NCBI RefSeq assembly: GCF_030813355.1
Contig: NZ_JAUSUD010000022.1
Span: forward strand, 1-64,000
Direction: 5' to 3'
Source of the DNA: Metabacillus malikii
Lineage (GTDB): Bacteria > Bacillota > Bacilli > Bacillales > Bacillaceae
Length of the DNA: 64,000 nucleotides
Shown here: in pieces, positions 47,202-56,948 of the stretch
Numbering within the stretch: position 1 is the first letter of the stretch
Layout: each line of letters begins with the position of its first letter
Notes under the pieces: generated by a model
Told to the model about the DNA's origin: nothing
The model's database searches: none
What the model saw: only the letters and a program-made list of their open reading frames with translations
Translations under genes and position numbers: made by a program

Positions 47202-49487
47202 TTATACTTTACTCACTGTTTGTAATTTACTACGATACAAGTGTGCTGCCTCAACCATTACTTTCAAAGCGGCAATTGTTTCACTTTCACCACGTGTTTT
47301 CAACCCACAATCTGGGTTAACCCAAAACGCACGATAATCGAGGGCCTCAAGAGCACGCTCAATGTTTTGAATGAGTTCTTCTAATGTAGGTACACGAGGA
47401 CTATGGATATCGTATACACCAAGTCCAATTCCTTTTTGGTAATGATGTTCCTCAAATGAGGCAATTAACTCACCATGGCTTCTTGATGTCTCAATCGAGA
47501 TAACATCTGCATCAAGTGCATCAATGGCATGAATAATATCATCAAAATTCGAATAACACATATGTGTATGAATTTGAGTGTTATCTTGAACAGATGATGT
47601 TGCCAATTTGAACGCATATACTGCCGAGTTTAAATATAAATCTTTTTTCTTTTGTTTCAAAGGCAATCCTTCTCGTAGTGCAGCCTCATCAACTTGTATC
47701 ATAGAGATTCCACTTTGTTCAAGAGCTTCAACTTCTTTTCTAATCGTTAATGCTACTTGATTTAATACATCAGCAAATGGAAGATCATCTCGTACAAAAG
47801 ACCAGTTTATAATTGTTACTGGACCAGTTAGCATTCCTTTAACAGGCTTCTTTGTTAATGATTGGGCATATACTGTTTCTTTTACTGTCATATTTTCCTT
47901 ACAATACACATCACCAAATATGATAGGAGGCTTTACACATCGTGATCCGTAAGATTGAACCCAACCGAATTCTGTTATTGCAACTCCTTCAAATTTCTCA
48001 CCAAAAAATTCTACCATATCTGTTCGTTCAAATTCTCCATGCACGAGTACGTCCAAATTTAAATCCTCTTGTATTTTTATCCATTTCTTAATTTCATTTT
48101 GAATAAACGTTTCATATTGATGATTGGTGATTTCACCTTTTCTCCATCTCAATCGTTGCTTACGTATTTCTTTTGTTTGCGGAAAACTACCAATTGTCGT
48201 TGTTGGGAGAATCGGTAGTTTCCACCTTTTGGCGTGGAGTTTCTTTCGCTCCGCTGCCTCTATTCGTGAGGTAGAGTACTGGTTTAGATTTATGATCGCA
48301 TTTTGTACATGTTCCACATTCCTGACTGAAGATTTCGCAATTGTGTCTACAGCCACATCATACGTTTCAATTGTAGAGAATGGTTCTTCTTCATTTAATA
48401 CTCGTGACAGTAACGTTATTTCGTTTAACTTCTCATCAGCAAATGCTAATGCCTCTTTAACTTGTAAATCTAACTTCTCTTCATTATTAACAGTTACTGG
48501 TACATGAAGCAAACTACACGATGGTTGCAGAAAAAGTCTACAACTATCGACAACCGTTAGCAATTCTTGGACTAGTTGATATTTATTCAATAATTTTGTT
48601 TTCCAAATATTTCGACCGTCAATAATACCCGCAAATAATATCTTGTCCTGTGGAAAATCACTGTTCAGTAGTTGTTGAAGGTTTTCTCCATCATCATGAA
48701 CAAAATCAAGCCCGATTCCTTTTACTGGTAGTTGAATTAGCTCATTATAATATTCTGTGCTATCAAAATAAGTTTGAATGATTAAGTTTATCCCTTTGAC
48801 ATGTTTATGGAATTCATGATAAACATGCTGTAGTTCAGCCACTATATTTGTCTCTTTGTCCCTTACTAAAATCGGTTCATCAATTTGAATCCATTCTGCT
48901 CCAGCATCTTTTAGTTCATTAAATACTTCTATATATAATGGAATTAACGATTGAAGCAATTTTTCTCTATTTGTTTCAGTAAATCCTTTCGAGCATGATA
49001 ATAATGTAATAGGACCAACAATAACAGGTTTTCCATTAATCCCTAAGTTCACTTTCGCTTCATTATACAATTCTAGTAATCGGTTATGTGTTAGTTTCGG
49101 TTCAGCATTTTGTAATTCTGGAACAATATAATGATAATTAGTATTAAACCATTTGGTCATCTCAGCTGCGACTTTTCCATCACTACCTCTAGCTATCTCA
49201 AAGTATTTTGATAGAGAGATAGTCTCATCTTCTTGCTTAAATCTTGATGGAATTAAATTAAACATTACAGCTGTATCTAATACATGGTCATAATAGCTAA
49301 AGTCACCTACCGGTATTAACTCTATTCCAAGTTCTTTTTGTTTCCGTAGATGTGATAGTCTTATTTGCTTCATATCTTGTAAAAATTGTTCTTCATTTAC
49401 TTGGCCAGTCCAATATCTCTCTAATGTTCTTTTCCATTCGCGATTTTCTCCGATTCTCGGATACCCAATATTTGAACTCTTTAACAT
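47202..49487 (-). CDS. metE: Cobalamin-independent methionine synthase
   Basis: Transfers the methyl group of methyl-tetrahydrofolate (polyglutamate) to homocysteine. 761 residues, normal. N-terminal half from SSNIGYPRIGENREWKRTLE; C-terminal half from TTTIGSFPQTKEIRKQR. Zinc ligands in HTHMCYSNF and NPDCGLKTR. ATG with TGGAG upstream. Preceded by a cobalamin riboswitch and regulated terminator, so it is made only when B12 is scarce. This implies a B12-dependent MetH elsewhere. Confidence 0.97.
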   Translation of the reverse strand: MLKSSNIGYPRIGENREWKRTLERYWTGQVNEEQFLQDMKQIRLSHLRKQKELGIELIPVGDFSYYDHVLDTAVMFNLIPSRFKQEDETISLSKYFEIARGSDGKVAAEMTKWFNTNYHYIVPELQNAEPKLTHNRLLELYNEAKVNLGINGKPVIVGPITLLSCSKGFTETNREKLLQSLIPLYIEVFNELKDAGAEWIQIDEPILVRDKETNIVAELQHVYHEFHKHVKGINLIIQTYFDSTEYYNELIQLPVKGIGLDFVHDDGENLQQLLNSDFPQDKILFAGIIDGRNIWKTKLLNKYQLVQELLTVVDSCRLFLQPSCSLLHVPVTVNNEEKLDLQVKEALAFADEKLNEITLLSRVLNEEEPFSTIETYDVAVDTIAKSSVRNVEHVQNAIINLNQYSTSRIEAAERKKLHAKRWKLPILPTTTIGSFPQTKEIRKQRLRWRKGEITNHQYETFIQNEIKKWIKIQEDLNLDVLVHGEFERTDMVEFFGEKFEGVAITEFGWVQSYGSRCVKPPIIFGDVYCKENMTVKETVYAQSLTKKPVKGMLTGPVTIINWSFVRDDLPFADVLNQVALTIRKEVEALEQSGISMIQVDEAALREGLPLKQKKKDLYLNSAVYAFKLATSSVQDNTQIHTHMCYSNFDDIIHAIDALDADVISIETSRSHGELIASFEEHHYQKGIGLGVYDIHSPRVPTLEELIQNIERALEALDYRAFWVNPDCGLKTRGESETIAALKVMVEAAHLYRSKLQTVSKV

Positions 49488-49715
49488 GAATATTCAACTC
49501 CATTTTCATCTATTTTCTAAAAAAGCTCTGTTAAGCTATACTGTTAATTTTCTCACTAAACGATCGCTTTTCATGAAGCGGTTGAGTTGCATAAATATTA
49601 CACTTAGAAGTCTAAAACCCTAAACGTGCGTTCATGGCAATATTTTGTAAGATAGTCTCAACATCGTCTATTTTTAGACATATTCTATCCAAACTTTATT
49701 CCGAATGATAAACAT

Positions 49716-49743
49716 ATAAAAAATCCCTCTTTTATAGAGGGAT
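49716..49743 (-). terminator. Regulated terminator of the metE leader
   Basis: On the minus strand ATCCCTC/GAGGGAT (49743-49723) followed by U-run TTTTTTAT. It sits between the riboswitch and metE, as expected for transcription attenuation. Confidence 0.8.
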
Positions 49744-49844
49744 CCGATATATTTTGATAGACATAGTTAACTAGAGTTGAAATTCAAATAGTTGTTCAAC
49801 ATATGACCACCACTCCTCCCTATTACGCGTAGGTACAAGTGCAA

Positions 49845-50014
49845 TTAATAGGCAGGTCTCCTGACTTAGAATCACCGCTTCCTAACCCCTTCCCGTTTAT
49901 ATGAAAAACAGTGGACTTGATATGAAGCTCCCCATTACAGTGGCGCGACCGTGTCGGATTTACACCGAACTTCCCTTTTAAGATAAAAGAAAATCATCTT
50001 TTATCACCTATTAA
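49845..50014 (-). ncRNA. Cobalamin (AdoCbl) riboswitch
   Basis: P1 pairs TTAATAGG with CCTATTAA (50014-50007 with 49852-49845). The conserved order GGGAAGTTCGGTGTAAATCC, CGCGCCACTGTAA, GAAGCGGTGATTCTAAGTC and AGGAGACCTGCC reads on the minus strand. It should promote termination of metE transcripts when cobalamin is bound. Confidence 0.95.
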
Positions 50015-50153
50015 CTGAACATTATTAAATTTTTTAAAATTTGGATATGTGTTTTAGATTATCTTATTTCAATCTAATAAGCAAGAAGTTTTATTCTCAT
50101 ATTTATTTTTCAAGCTTCATGGACATGATTGAAGATTTATAGTAAGCAGCTTT

Positions 50154-50176
50154 GCATACAGGAAAGTCCTGTATGC
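50154..50176. repeat. Short perfect hairpin
   Basis: GCATACAGGA and TCCTGTATGC around AAG. There is no T-run. Bases 50015-50300 hold no other feature except the presumed metE promoter, which I could not place firmly. Confidence 0.4.
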
Positions 50177-50305
50177 ATATTGATTCTCCTAGTAACAAAT
50201 ATTTGGAACATTTGTAGCAATATGTTGAATTATGCGCTTTCCCGAGAAATAATTGATACAAGATAATTTCATATCTTTTGAAATTAAAATTAGGTTTTTA
50301 CCCAC

Positions 50306-50333
50306 ACACTCCACATTTATTAACATACACTTA
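50306..50333 (+). promoter_or_regulatory. Possible sigma-K promoter
   Basis: CACA (with AC at 50307-50308), a 16-base spacer and CATACACTT (50325-50333), one mismatch to CATANNNTA. It lies 41 bases before the next start. Confidence 0.35.
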
Positions 50334-50373
50334 TATGGATTTTAACCTATTTACAAAAAAAGGAGAGTAAATC

Positions 50374-50742
50374 ATGAATCCATATGGTCAGTATTATGAG
50401 TATTTACCACAGCATGAACAGTATCTGAATTCTCATGACCCTTATTACTTTCAAAACCAAATGAATATTGATGATGTTAGACAGCCTGCTCTTGAGAGAA
50501 GAATTAATGCGTTAGAGCGACAAACAGAAAGACAAACTAGAGAATTAACAAGACTTAATAATGAGATTAGAAGACAAAACCAGGAGCATAATCGTATAAA
50601 CCAAGAAATCACCCGCATAAACCGTGAATTTAGTAATCAAATTGAGCAACATACTAGAAGATTAAATCGTTTGAATCAACGACTACGTGCGGTTGAAAGA
50701 AACTTAAATGTTCCATTTACTCCTGGCGAAGGTGGTTTTTAA
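50374..50742 (+). CDS. Coiled-coil Arg/Asn/Gln-rich small protein
   Basis: 122 residues. A Tyr-rich N-terminus ([24 protein letters not shown]) precedes about 80 residues of heptad-like coiled coil ([45 protein letters not shown]), rich in Arg and almost free of Lys. It ends [18 protein letters not shown] 8 bases before ATG. No family recognised. The composition and possible sigma-K promoter are like coat proteins, but this is inference. Confidence 0.7.
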   Translation: MNPYGQYYEYLPQHEQYLNSHDPYYFQNQMNIDDVRQPALERRINALERQTERQTRELTRLNNEIRRQNQEHNRINQEITRINREFSNQIEQHTRRLNRLNQRLRAVERNLNVPFTPGEGGF

Positions 50743-50877
50743 TAGGTTCATAATATTATCATAATGAATCTTAACTAAATAGTTCATGAAAGCCACCCTT
50801 TAATGGGAACTTTTTCAAGGCTTATATCCCCTCACAATGTGAACTATAAGATTGAACAGTGTAGAGGGGGTGTTCAA

Positions 50878-51006
50878 ATGACGAATCGAAACGATAACCG
50901 TGAAAGAAAAAATAAATATCCAAAAAATAAATTGGATACTGAATTTTCAAAAGACATTCATATCCGTAGTGAAATGACCAAAAAAGATATCAATAATAAA
51001 TCATAA
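50878..51006 (+). CDS. Very small charged protein, unknown
   Basis: 42 residues beginning MTNRNDNRERKNKYPKNKLD, then EFSKDIHIRSEMTKKDINNKS. ATG 7 bases after AGAGGGGG. Extremely polar, disordered. The upstream in-frame ATG at 50803 lacks a ribosome site. Family unknown. Confidence 0.6.
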   Translation: MTNRNDNRERKNKYPKNKLDTEFSKDIHIRSEMTKKDINNKS

Positions 51007-51012
51007 TGAAAC

Positions 51013-51056
51013 GGTCAGACAGTTTACATAAAAAAATTATCGTAAACTATCTGACC
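51013..51056. terminator. Bidirectional hairpin
   Basis: GGTCAGACAGTTTAC and GTAAACTATCTGACC, one internal mismatch, between converging genes. Confidence 0.75.
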
Positions 51057-51072
51057 ATTTCCATCATATTGA

Positions 51073-52359
51073 TTAACGCTTCCTTTGATTCCTTCTCTTT
51101 CCCGAACTCTGTTCTTGTCTTACTTTCTTCTTACCTGAATTTATCCTGCTGGACTTTTTATTCGTGTGTTGCTTCGAAATCGATTCATCTTTACGACTAT
51201 ATTTTTCTTTTTCCGGAATACTTACTCCTATTATTGATTTCTTAACAAGTACTTGCTTTATACCCTTTTCAATCATTCTAAGAAAATCCAGATCTTTTGG
51301 AGCAACTAACGTATAAGCAACACCATCTCCACCTGCTCGGCCGGTTCTACCGATGCGATGAACATAACTTTCGACGTCATGTGGGATGTCATAATTAAAA
51401 ACATGTGTAACCCCTTCAACATCTAATCCTCTTGCCGCTACGTCTGTCGCAACTAATAACTGTATTTTTGCTTCGCGAAACCTTTTCATAGCCTTTTCGC
51501 GTTTTGCTTGTGTTAAATCACCGTGTAATTCATCAACCTCATATCCATTAGAACGTAATACATCATATAATTTTTTCGCACGAATTTTCGTTCGACAAAA
51601 TATAATCCCTAAAAATGGTTTCTGTTCTTCTAATAGATATAATAAAGTTTCTTGTTTTCTTCGGTCAGTCGTTTCAATGACAATCTGATTTATTTCATCA
51701 ACAGTTATTCGCTTAGTAACGACCTGAATTGTTTCAGGGTTGTTCATATATTTGTTTGCAAGTTTCCTGATTTCACTTGGCATTGTAGCAGAAAAGAGTA
51801 ATGTTTGCCTCGTTGACATCGTTTCAAAAATGATGTTTTCTACCTCTGGTAAAAAACCCATATGCAACATCTGATCGGCTTCATCTAATATCAGTGTCTG
51901 AACTGTTGATAAATCTACGGATTCTCTCCTGATATGGTCGAGTAAACGCCCAGGTGTTGCGACAACTATATGCTGAGCACCTTTCAGTTTCTTTAATTGA
52001 TGGGCAACATCTTGTCCACCATAAATTGATAAGATGTTAACACCATCTAGATTCTCAATTAGCTTTTTTGCTTCTTTTGCTATTTGCTGAGCTAATTCAC
52101 GTGTAGGCGTTAAAATTAATGCCTGAATTTCAGAACTCGCTACATCAATTTTTTCTAGAATAGGTAACAAGAAGGCGAGTGTTTTACCTGTTCCAGTTTG
52201 AGCCTGAGCAATTATTTCTTTTCCTTGTAAAATCGGGGGTATTGTTAACTCTTGAATTTTCGTTGGCTTAGTTATTCCATAAGATTTTAATGAATTATTT
52301 ATATCTTTACTTATCCCTAGTTGTAGGAAATCAGACAACATTATCACATCTCTTTTCAT
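51073..52359 (-). CDS. DEAD-box RNA helicase
   Basis: ATP-dependent RNA unwinding in the cytoplasm. 428 residues. Q motif [15 protein letters not shown], motif [44 protein letters not shown] and [10 protein letters not shown] are all present. A Lys/Arg/Ser tail (about 375-428) is basic, as in Bacillus Csh proteins. The start could be ATG 52341 (MLSDFLQLG) rather than 52359. Single gene. Confidence 0.93.
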   Translation of the reverse strand: MKRDVIMLSDFLQLGISKDINNSLKSYGITKPTKIQELTIPPILQGKEIIAQAQTGTGKTLAFLLPILEKIDVASSEIQALILTPTRELAQQIAKEAKKLIENLDGVNILSIYGGQDVAHQLKKLKGAQHIVVATPGRLLDHIRRESVDLSTVQTLILDEADQMLHMGFLPEVENIIFETMSTRQTLLFSATMPSEIRKLANKYMNNPETIQVVTKRITVDEINQIVIETTDRRKQETLLYLLEEQKPFLGIIFCRTKIRAKKLYDVLRSNGYEVDELHGDLTQAKREKAMKRFREAKIQLLVATDVAARGLDVEGVTHVFNYDIPHDVESYVHRIGRTGRAGGDGVAYTLVAPKDLDFLRMIEKGIKQVLVKKSIIGVSIPEKEKYSRKDESISKQHTNKKSSRINSGKKKVRQEQSSGKRRNQRKR

Positions 52360-52606
52360 ATCTCTATATTTTCTCTGTTAAAGTTATACTATAGCATAAT
52401 CATTATTATGAAACAGAATAAATTTGTTAATACAATGCAGTGGCTCCTTTTTAATAATGTTATTTTATATTGCTTTAGTCATTTAAATTGTGAATGTTCC
52501 CTAAAGCAATCATTACTAATATTTCAATGGATAGTATGAATATCCCAACATCAATAAAATATGTTATCATTGTTTTGGTGACTGAATTATAGGGAGTTGA
52601 CAAGTA

Positions 52607-53431
52607 ATGAAGGACGAATTGAAATATATTGGTCAAAAGATCATTAAAAACAAAGAAATTTTAGCGAATAATGTAAGAGAGCTTCAAAAAAGTCTTTTAC
52701 CAATAGATAGTATCAAAAGTCAAAGGAATGAGAGCTCCTCCAAATTAATTGAGTTATTAGGGCAATCATTAATTGATCATCAAGAAGTATCAAAAGATAT
52801 CATAAAATGGGCGAATGAGGAAGCTAGTAGTCTAGTTGATAATACGTCATTAACAACTGCATTACGTTCATTAGCATATTATCGAACAGTAATATGGGAT
52901 GTATTTACTGAAGAATTGGAGCAACAACAATTTGCAGCAATTACGATGTTAGATGTAAGTAAAATTATCGATCCTTTACTTGATGAAATTAGTGCAGAGT
53001 ATGGCATGGTCTTTCAGGAACATAGCAATAAACTAATGAAAGTTGCATACACAGCACTCGAAGAATTATCAGTACCTGTCGTACCTATTAATAAAAATGT
53101 TGCTGTTGTTCCTCTAATAGGTGAAATTGATACACATCGCTCACAATTAATTTTAGAAGTAACGATGGAAGAATGTTCGAAGTTAAAACTAGAGTATTTA
53201 ATTTTAGATGTTACAGGTGTTCCAGTTATTGATACGATGGTTGCCGATAATTTATTTAAAGTAATATATGCGTTACGTCTTCTAGGAGTACATACAATTA
53301 TTACCGGAATACGACCTGAAATAGCTCAAACAATCATTTCTATCGGTGTAGATTTCAAAGGAATCACTACTTTCGCTGACCTTCCTACAGCTTTAGCTAG
53401 TATTGACTTAAAGGTTGTTCAGACGAATTAG
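52607..53431 (+). CDS. RsbR-family stressosome protein
   Basis: 274 residues. N-terminal non-heme globin-like sensor region (about 1-150, helical); C-terminal STAS domain PLIGEIDTHRSQL, LEYLILDVTGVPVIDTMVADNLFKV, GVHTIITGIRPEIAQTI. The Thr in IDTHR and in IDTMVADN match phosphorylation sites of B. subtilis RsbR proteins. Part of the sigma-B stress-sensing complex. It lies apart from rsbS/rsbT, as for the orphan RsbRB/RC/RD type. Confidence 0.9.
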   Translation: MKDELKYIGQKIIKNKEILANNVRELQKSLLPIDSIKSQRNESSSKLIELLGQSLIDHQEVSKDIIKWANEEASSLVDNTSLTTALRSLAYYRTVIWDVFTEELEQQQFAAITMLDVSKIIDPLLDEISAEYGMVFQEHSNKLMKVAYTALEELSVPVVPINKNVAVVPLIGEIDTHRSQLILEVTMEECSKLKLEYLILDVTGVPVIDTMVADNLFKVIYALRLLGVHTIITGIRPEIAQTIISIGVDFKGITTFADLPTALASIDLKVVQTN

Positions 53432-53754
53432 ATGTTTACAATCTTACAATGTACGTTCTAATTTAATTCTCGATCTAATAACTTTTTATTTATTATAGAC
53501 TACAGTCTTGACTTTAAAATATAGGCGGCCATGTAGCGCCAATAGAGGCACCAATTTAAATACTAAAAAAGATGAAAAAGTTCATTATGAACATCTTCAT
53601 CTTTTTTGTTCGTTCCTAACATTATCTATTTAGATGTACTATTATTTTAGCACTTCTTTAAGAAAACACTCCTTCTAACACAACACCATAGCAAAAGTTT
53701 CGCAATAGTTCATTCAATTTTATTCAAGTACATACAATTATGAACGTACAGGAA
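53432..53754. terminator. Region with a bidirectional terminator between rsbR-like and floT
   Basis: AAAAAAGATGA (53565-53575) pairs with TCATCTTTTTT (53597-53607), with inner GTTCAT/ATGAAC. The remainder of this 323-base region shows no gene. Confidence 0.7.
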
Positions 53755-55290
53755 TTAATTTGCTTCTGTGTTAGTATTTGCTTCTTCTTTCTTTACCAAA
53801 TCACTTGAAAGATTATCTATACTTGCTCTTATATTCCCTTTACCGGAGAAATTTTCTAGCAACTGTTTTACATCAATACCAGACGATGCCTTTAATGATT
53901 CCTGAAGTGAAGTCATCAAGTTTGTTGCATATCCTGTTACTTTATTTGCTCCACTATTTTCACCGTTCCCACCTGTATCGACTACTGTAATTTTATCAAT
54001 ATTCGATAATGGTGTTGCAACTTGTTTTGCATATTCAGGAAGCATCTTAATTATCATATCCAATATTGCAGCTTCTCCGTATTGTTCAAACGCCTCTGCA
54101 ATTTTACGTTTCGCTTCTGCTTCAGCTAAACCTTTCAGACGAATAACGTCTGCTTCAGATTCACCTTGAGCTCTTTCTGCTTCGGCTTTTGCTAAACCAT
54201 CAATCCTAATTTTTTCAGCTTCGGCTTTTGCCATTGCCTCTATACGATATTTGTTTGCATCAGCTTGGGCAATATCTTTTGCTTTATTTGCTGATGCAGC
54301 TTGTTCTACTGCATAACGATCAGCGTCGGCCTTTTTCTTTACTTCAGAATCATATTGACGCTCACGACGTTGAATTTCTTTTTCCTCAAGTTCAATCTGT
54401 TTTTGTCTTTCGATAATTTTTATTTGCATTTCATGCTCGGTTACTTCCTGTTTAGCTCTAGCCGTTTCTAAATCATAGGCCTGGTCAGCACGAGCTTTTG
54501 CGATGTCTTGTTCCCGTCTGAAATCTGCCATTTTCATTTGATTTTCTTTTTCAGCTTCAGCGATTTCTGTTGCACGTTCTAATTCTGATTTTTTTGCTTC
54601 CTTACTAGCCTCAGCACGTTTAATTCTCGTTTCTTTCTCAGCCTCAGCCGTTGCAATATCTGCATCACGTTTAACTTGGGCAATTCTTGGTTTCCCTAAT
54701 GAATCTAGGTAACCATTTTTGTCTCTTACATCTTTAATCGTAAAAGATACTATTACTAGACCCATTTTTGCTAAGTCCTGTGTTGCAACCCTTTGAACTT
54801 CTTGTGAGAATTTATCACGATTCTTATATATTTCCTCAACTGTCATTGACCCTAGAATTGAGCGTAAATGACCTTCTAATACTTCTCTTGCCTCATTTTC
54901 TCGATCTTCCTTCTTTTTACCGAGAAACTGTTCTGCAGCTGTTGCTATCTCTTCAATTGAACCACCAATCTTAATAATTGCTGTTCCATCAGCCATGACA
55001 GGGACACCTTGTTCTGTATAGACTTCAGGAGTTGTTACATCAAGCTTACTCGATAATAAACTTAATGGTTCAGCTTGTTGGAATACTGGGAGAATGAACG
55101 CTCCTCCACCACGAATGATTTTAATTTTGTTTCCTGACTCATCTACATGTACATTTTTATTTCCTAAATAACTACCAGTTACGATCAAGGCCTCATCAGG
55201 TCCTGCAGTTTTGTATTTTGCTACAAATACTGCAATTAAAGCTATTAATAAGAAAACAACTACACCAACAACTGTTAAGATTAATGTCAT
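53755..55290 (-). CDS. floT: Flotillin
   Basis: Scaffold of membrane microdomains. 511 residues, close to B. subtilis FloT (YuaG). One N-terminal membrane segment (LILTVVGVVVFLLIALIAVFVA), an SPFH/PHB domain to about 200 (GPDEALIVTGSYLG, ADGTAIIKIGGSIEEIA), then a long Ala/Glu/Lys coiled coil with repeated EA motifs (AEAEK, KAEAER) and a C-terminal tail. Follows yuaF by 12 bases. In Bacillus this pair is controlled by sigma-W; no clear sigma-W promoter was found. Confidence 0.94.
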   Translation of the reverse strand: MTLILTVVGVVVFLLIALIAVFVAKYKTAGPDEALIVTGSYLGNKNVHVDESGNKIKIIRGGGAFILPVFQQAEPLSLLSSKLDVTTPEVYTEQGVPVMADGTAIIKIGGSIEEIATAAEQFLGKKKEDRENEAREVLEGHLRSILGSMTVEEIYKNRDKFSQEVQRVATQDLAKMGLVIVSFTIKDVRDKNGYLDSLGKPRIAQVKRDADIATAEAEKETRIKRAEASKEAKKSELERATEIAEAEKENQMKMADFRREQDIAKARADQAYDLETARAKQEVTEHEMQIKIIERQKQIELEEKEIQRRERQYDSEVKKKADADRYAVEQAASANKAKDIAQADANKYRIEAMAKAEAEKIRIDGLAKAEAERAQGESEADVIRLKGLAEAEAKRKIAEAFEQYGEAAILDMIIKMLPEYAKQVATPLSNIDKITVVDTGGNGENSGANKVTGYATNLMTSLQESLKASSGIDVKQLLENFSGKGNIRASIDNLSSDLVKKEEANTNTEAN

Positions 55291-55302
55291 ATAAATCTCC
55301 CC

Positions 55303-55830
55303 CTATATTGTGAATGAATGATTTACTTCATGTGGACTTACATGCAACACTCCATTTTTCACATCAATCACTAAAACCATTTTTCCTTCTTTAATTTCTT
55401 CCTCATCAAAACTAACGGCAGATTTTGCAATTGTTCCACCCTTACCATTAAGCACCACTTCTCCAAAACCGTCTTTAGGAATCGTAGTGATGACTTTGCC
55501 AACTCTCCCCTTAAGGGAATCATTCGTATATACGAGTGACTGTTCCGCCTTCGATAATGGGATGAATACAAATAAATTTAAAATCGTAACTAAAATAAGA
55601 CTAACCGTTACAGCTAATAACAAAATAAATATGCTTTGTATGTTTGTAAATTTTTCAAGCAGAAACCCAGTACCAGAAAGGATAGTAATAAAAGACAATA
55701 AAAGCGTAGGGTTTAAGAATCCTGAACCCTCTAATACATCACCGATGAGGATATATATTAATGTAATGGCTCCAGCAATGATTAAAGCAACCAAATATAG
55801 GGATTCTAAAGATATGCCTAAAATCTCCAT
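55303..55830 (-). CDS. yuaF: NfeD-family membrane protein, flotillin partner
   Basis: 175 residues, matching YuaF. Three hydrophobic segments (about 10-28, 37-58, 68-92), then a soluble OB-fold: LKGRVGKVITTIPKDGFGEVVLNGKGGTIAKSAVS. Membrane protein acting with floT. AAAGGTGG before ATG. yuaI, which follows in B. subtilis, is absent downstream. A TGAAAC at 55935-55940 has no proper -10. Confidence 0.9.
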   Translation of the reverse strand: MEILGISLESLYLVALIIAGAITLIYILIGDVLEGSGFLNPTLLLSFITILSGTGFLLEKFTNIQSIFILLLAVTVSLILVTILNLFVFIPLSKAEQSLVYTNDSLKGRVGKVITTIPKDGFGEVVLNGKGGTIAKSAVSFDEEEIKEGKMVLVIDVKNGVLHVSPHEVNHSFTI

Positions 55831-56421
55831 ACTTCACCACCTTTCTAAAGGATTACGATTATGTATCCAACTGATTATCGTAATTTATCTCTTATTTGAG
55901 GCACATTTCATAAACATTGTTCCTTCTATATTTGTTTCAGGTTGATTTCAATCCGATAACCCATCATTGATTACTTTCCACCCTCAGTCGAAAAAATCCA
56001 TTTTTTCGTATCCATTACAAAACTTCTACTCATATTTTACTTCCGGACAACACCAAGGTTTATCAGCTCCATTCAACCTATATATTGCAAATGCAAAACA
56101 ACAATCTAACAGAAAAGTGCCTACTTGTATTACGTAATAGACCGGAAAAGGTTCCAAATTTGCATTAATTTGTTGTGATTATGTACTAGATGACTTTGAT
56201 GTTGTTGTTGGTTGTTACGCTAAAAATTCATTTCCCTCCTTAGAACAACAGTTTTTTCAGCATCGCTCCAATTAACAAGTTGCAAAAATTACTATTTACT
56301 AACTTAACTATCAATAAGCAGAAAATATAGCCAAAATTGATCTATAAATTATTTGACATAAATTATCATGCTATAAGAAAGAATATAAAAGCTTACTTTT
56401 AATAACAGAGGAGGAATATAA
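55831..56421. other. Intergenic region between divergent yuaF and DUF3231 genes
   Basis: It contains a -35-like TTGACA near 56354 whose spacing to the next TATAAG is only 13 bases. No gene or repeat was recognised. Confidence 0.35.
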
Positions 56422-56922
56422 ATGGGAATTTTAAGCGGCAAACCTGAAGAAGAACCTCTACATTCAGGTGAAGTATATAATTTGTGGTCACATCTTTTCG
56501 CAACAAAAGGAACACTTGTTACTTTGCAAGTTTTAATAAATCATACAGGAGATCACGATTTGAAAGTCTTTTTAGAGGACCTAACGGAAAACTGTCTAAA
56601 ACAAGAAGAGCAGCAAACAGAAGCAATAATTAAACAAAACGGAATACGAATTCCACCTGCACCTCCTGCTCGTCCTGATGTACAAGTTGAAGATATTCCG
56701 GCTGGAGCTCGCTTTAATGACCCGGAAATTGCGGTTCTTATACAGAAAGAACTATTGTCAGGGAAAATGTTCTTTAGTTACGTTTCAAGCAGTTCTATAC
56801 GAGAAGATATTGCTACGATGTTTGATGAATTTTTAGTACAAAGAACAGAATATGAGGCAAAGCTTTTAAAAATAAGTAAAGAGAAGGGTTGGTTAGTTCC
56901 GCCACCGCTCTTGGTGAAATAA
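56422..56922 (+). CDS. DUF3231 family protein
   Basis: 166 residues. [64 protein letters not shown] and [10 protein letters not shown] are DUF3231 hallmarks. Ferritin-like helical fold is predicted for the family; the role is unclear and spore-related in some bacilli. Strong AGAGGAGGA before ATG. The MFS gene follows in the same direction. Confidence 0.88.
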   Translation: MGILSGKPEEEPLHSGEVYNLWSHLFATKGTLVTLQVLINHTGDHDLKVFLEDLTENCLKQEEQQTEAIIKQNGIRIPPAPPARPDVQVEDIPAGARFNDPEIAVLIQKELLSGKMFFSYVSSSSIREDIATMFDEFLVQRTEYEAKLLKISKEKGWLVPPPLLVK

Positions 56923-56948
56923 ATTTTTTAAAGGGTGTGAAAGCATAC

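Noticed and set aside
48124-48507. 127-codon frame opposite metE
   Set aside because: Antisense shadow; metE reading frame is complete and conserved.
55935-55940. Possible sigma-W promoter of yuaF (TGAAAC)
   Set aside because: No CGTA-like -10 at 16-17 bases, so not called although sigma-W control is known in B. subtilis.
55487-55945. 152-codon frame opposite yuaF
   Set aside because: Antisense to a conserved gene, without ribosome site.
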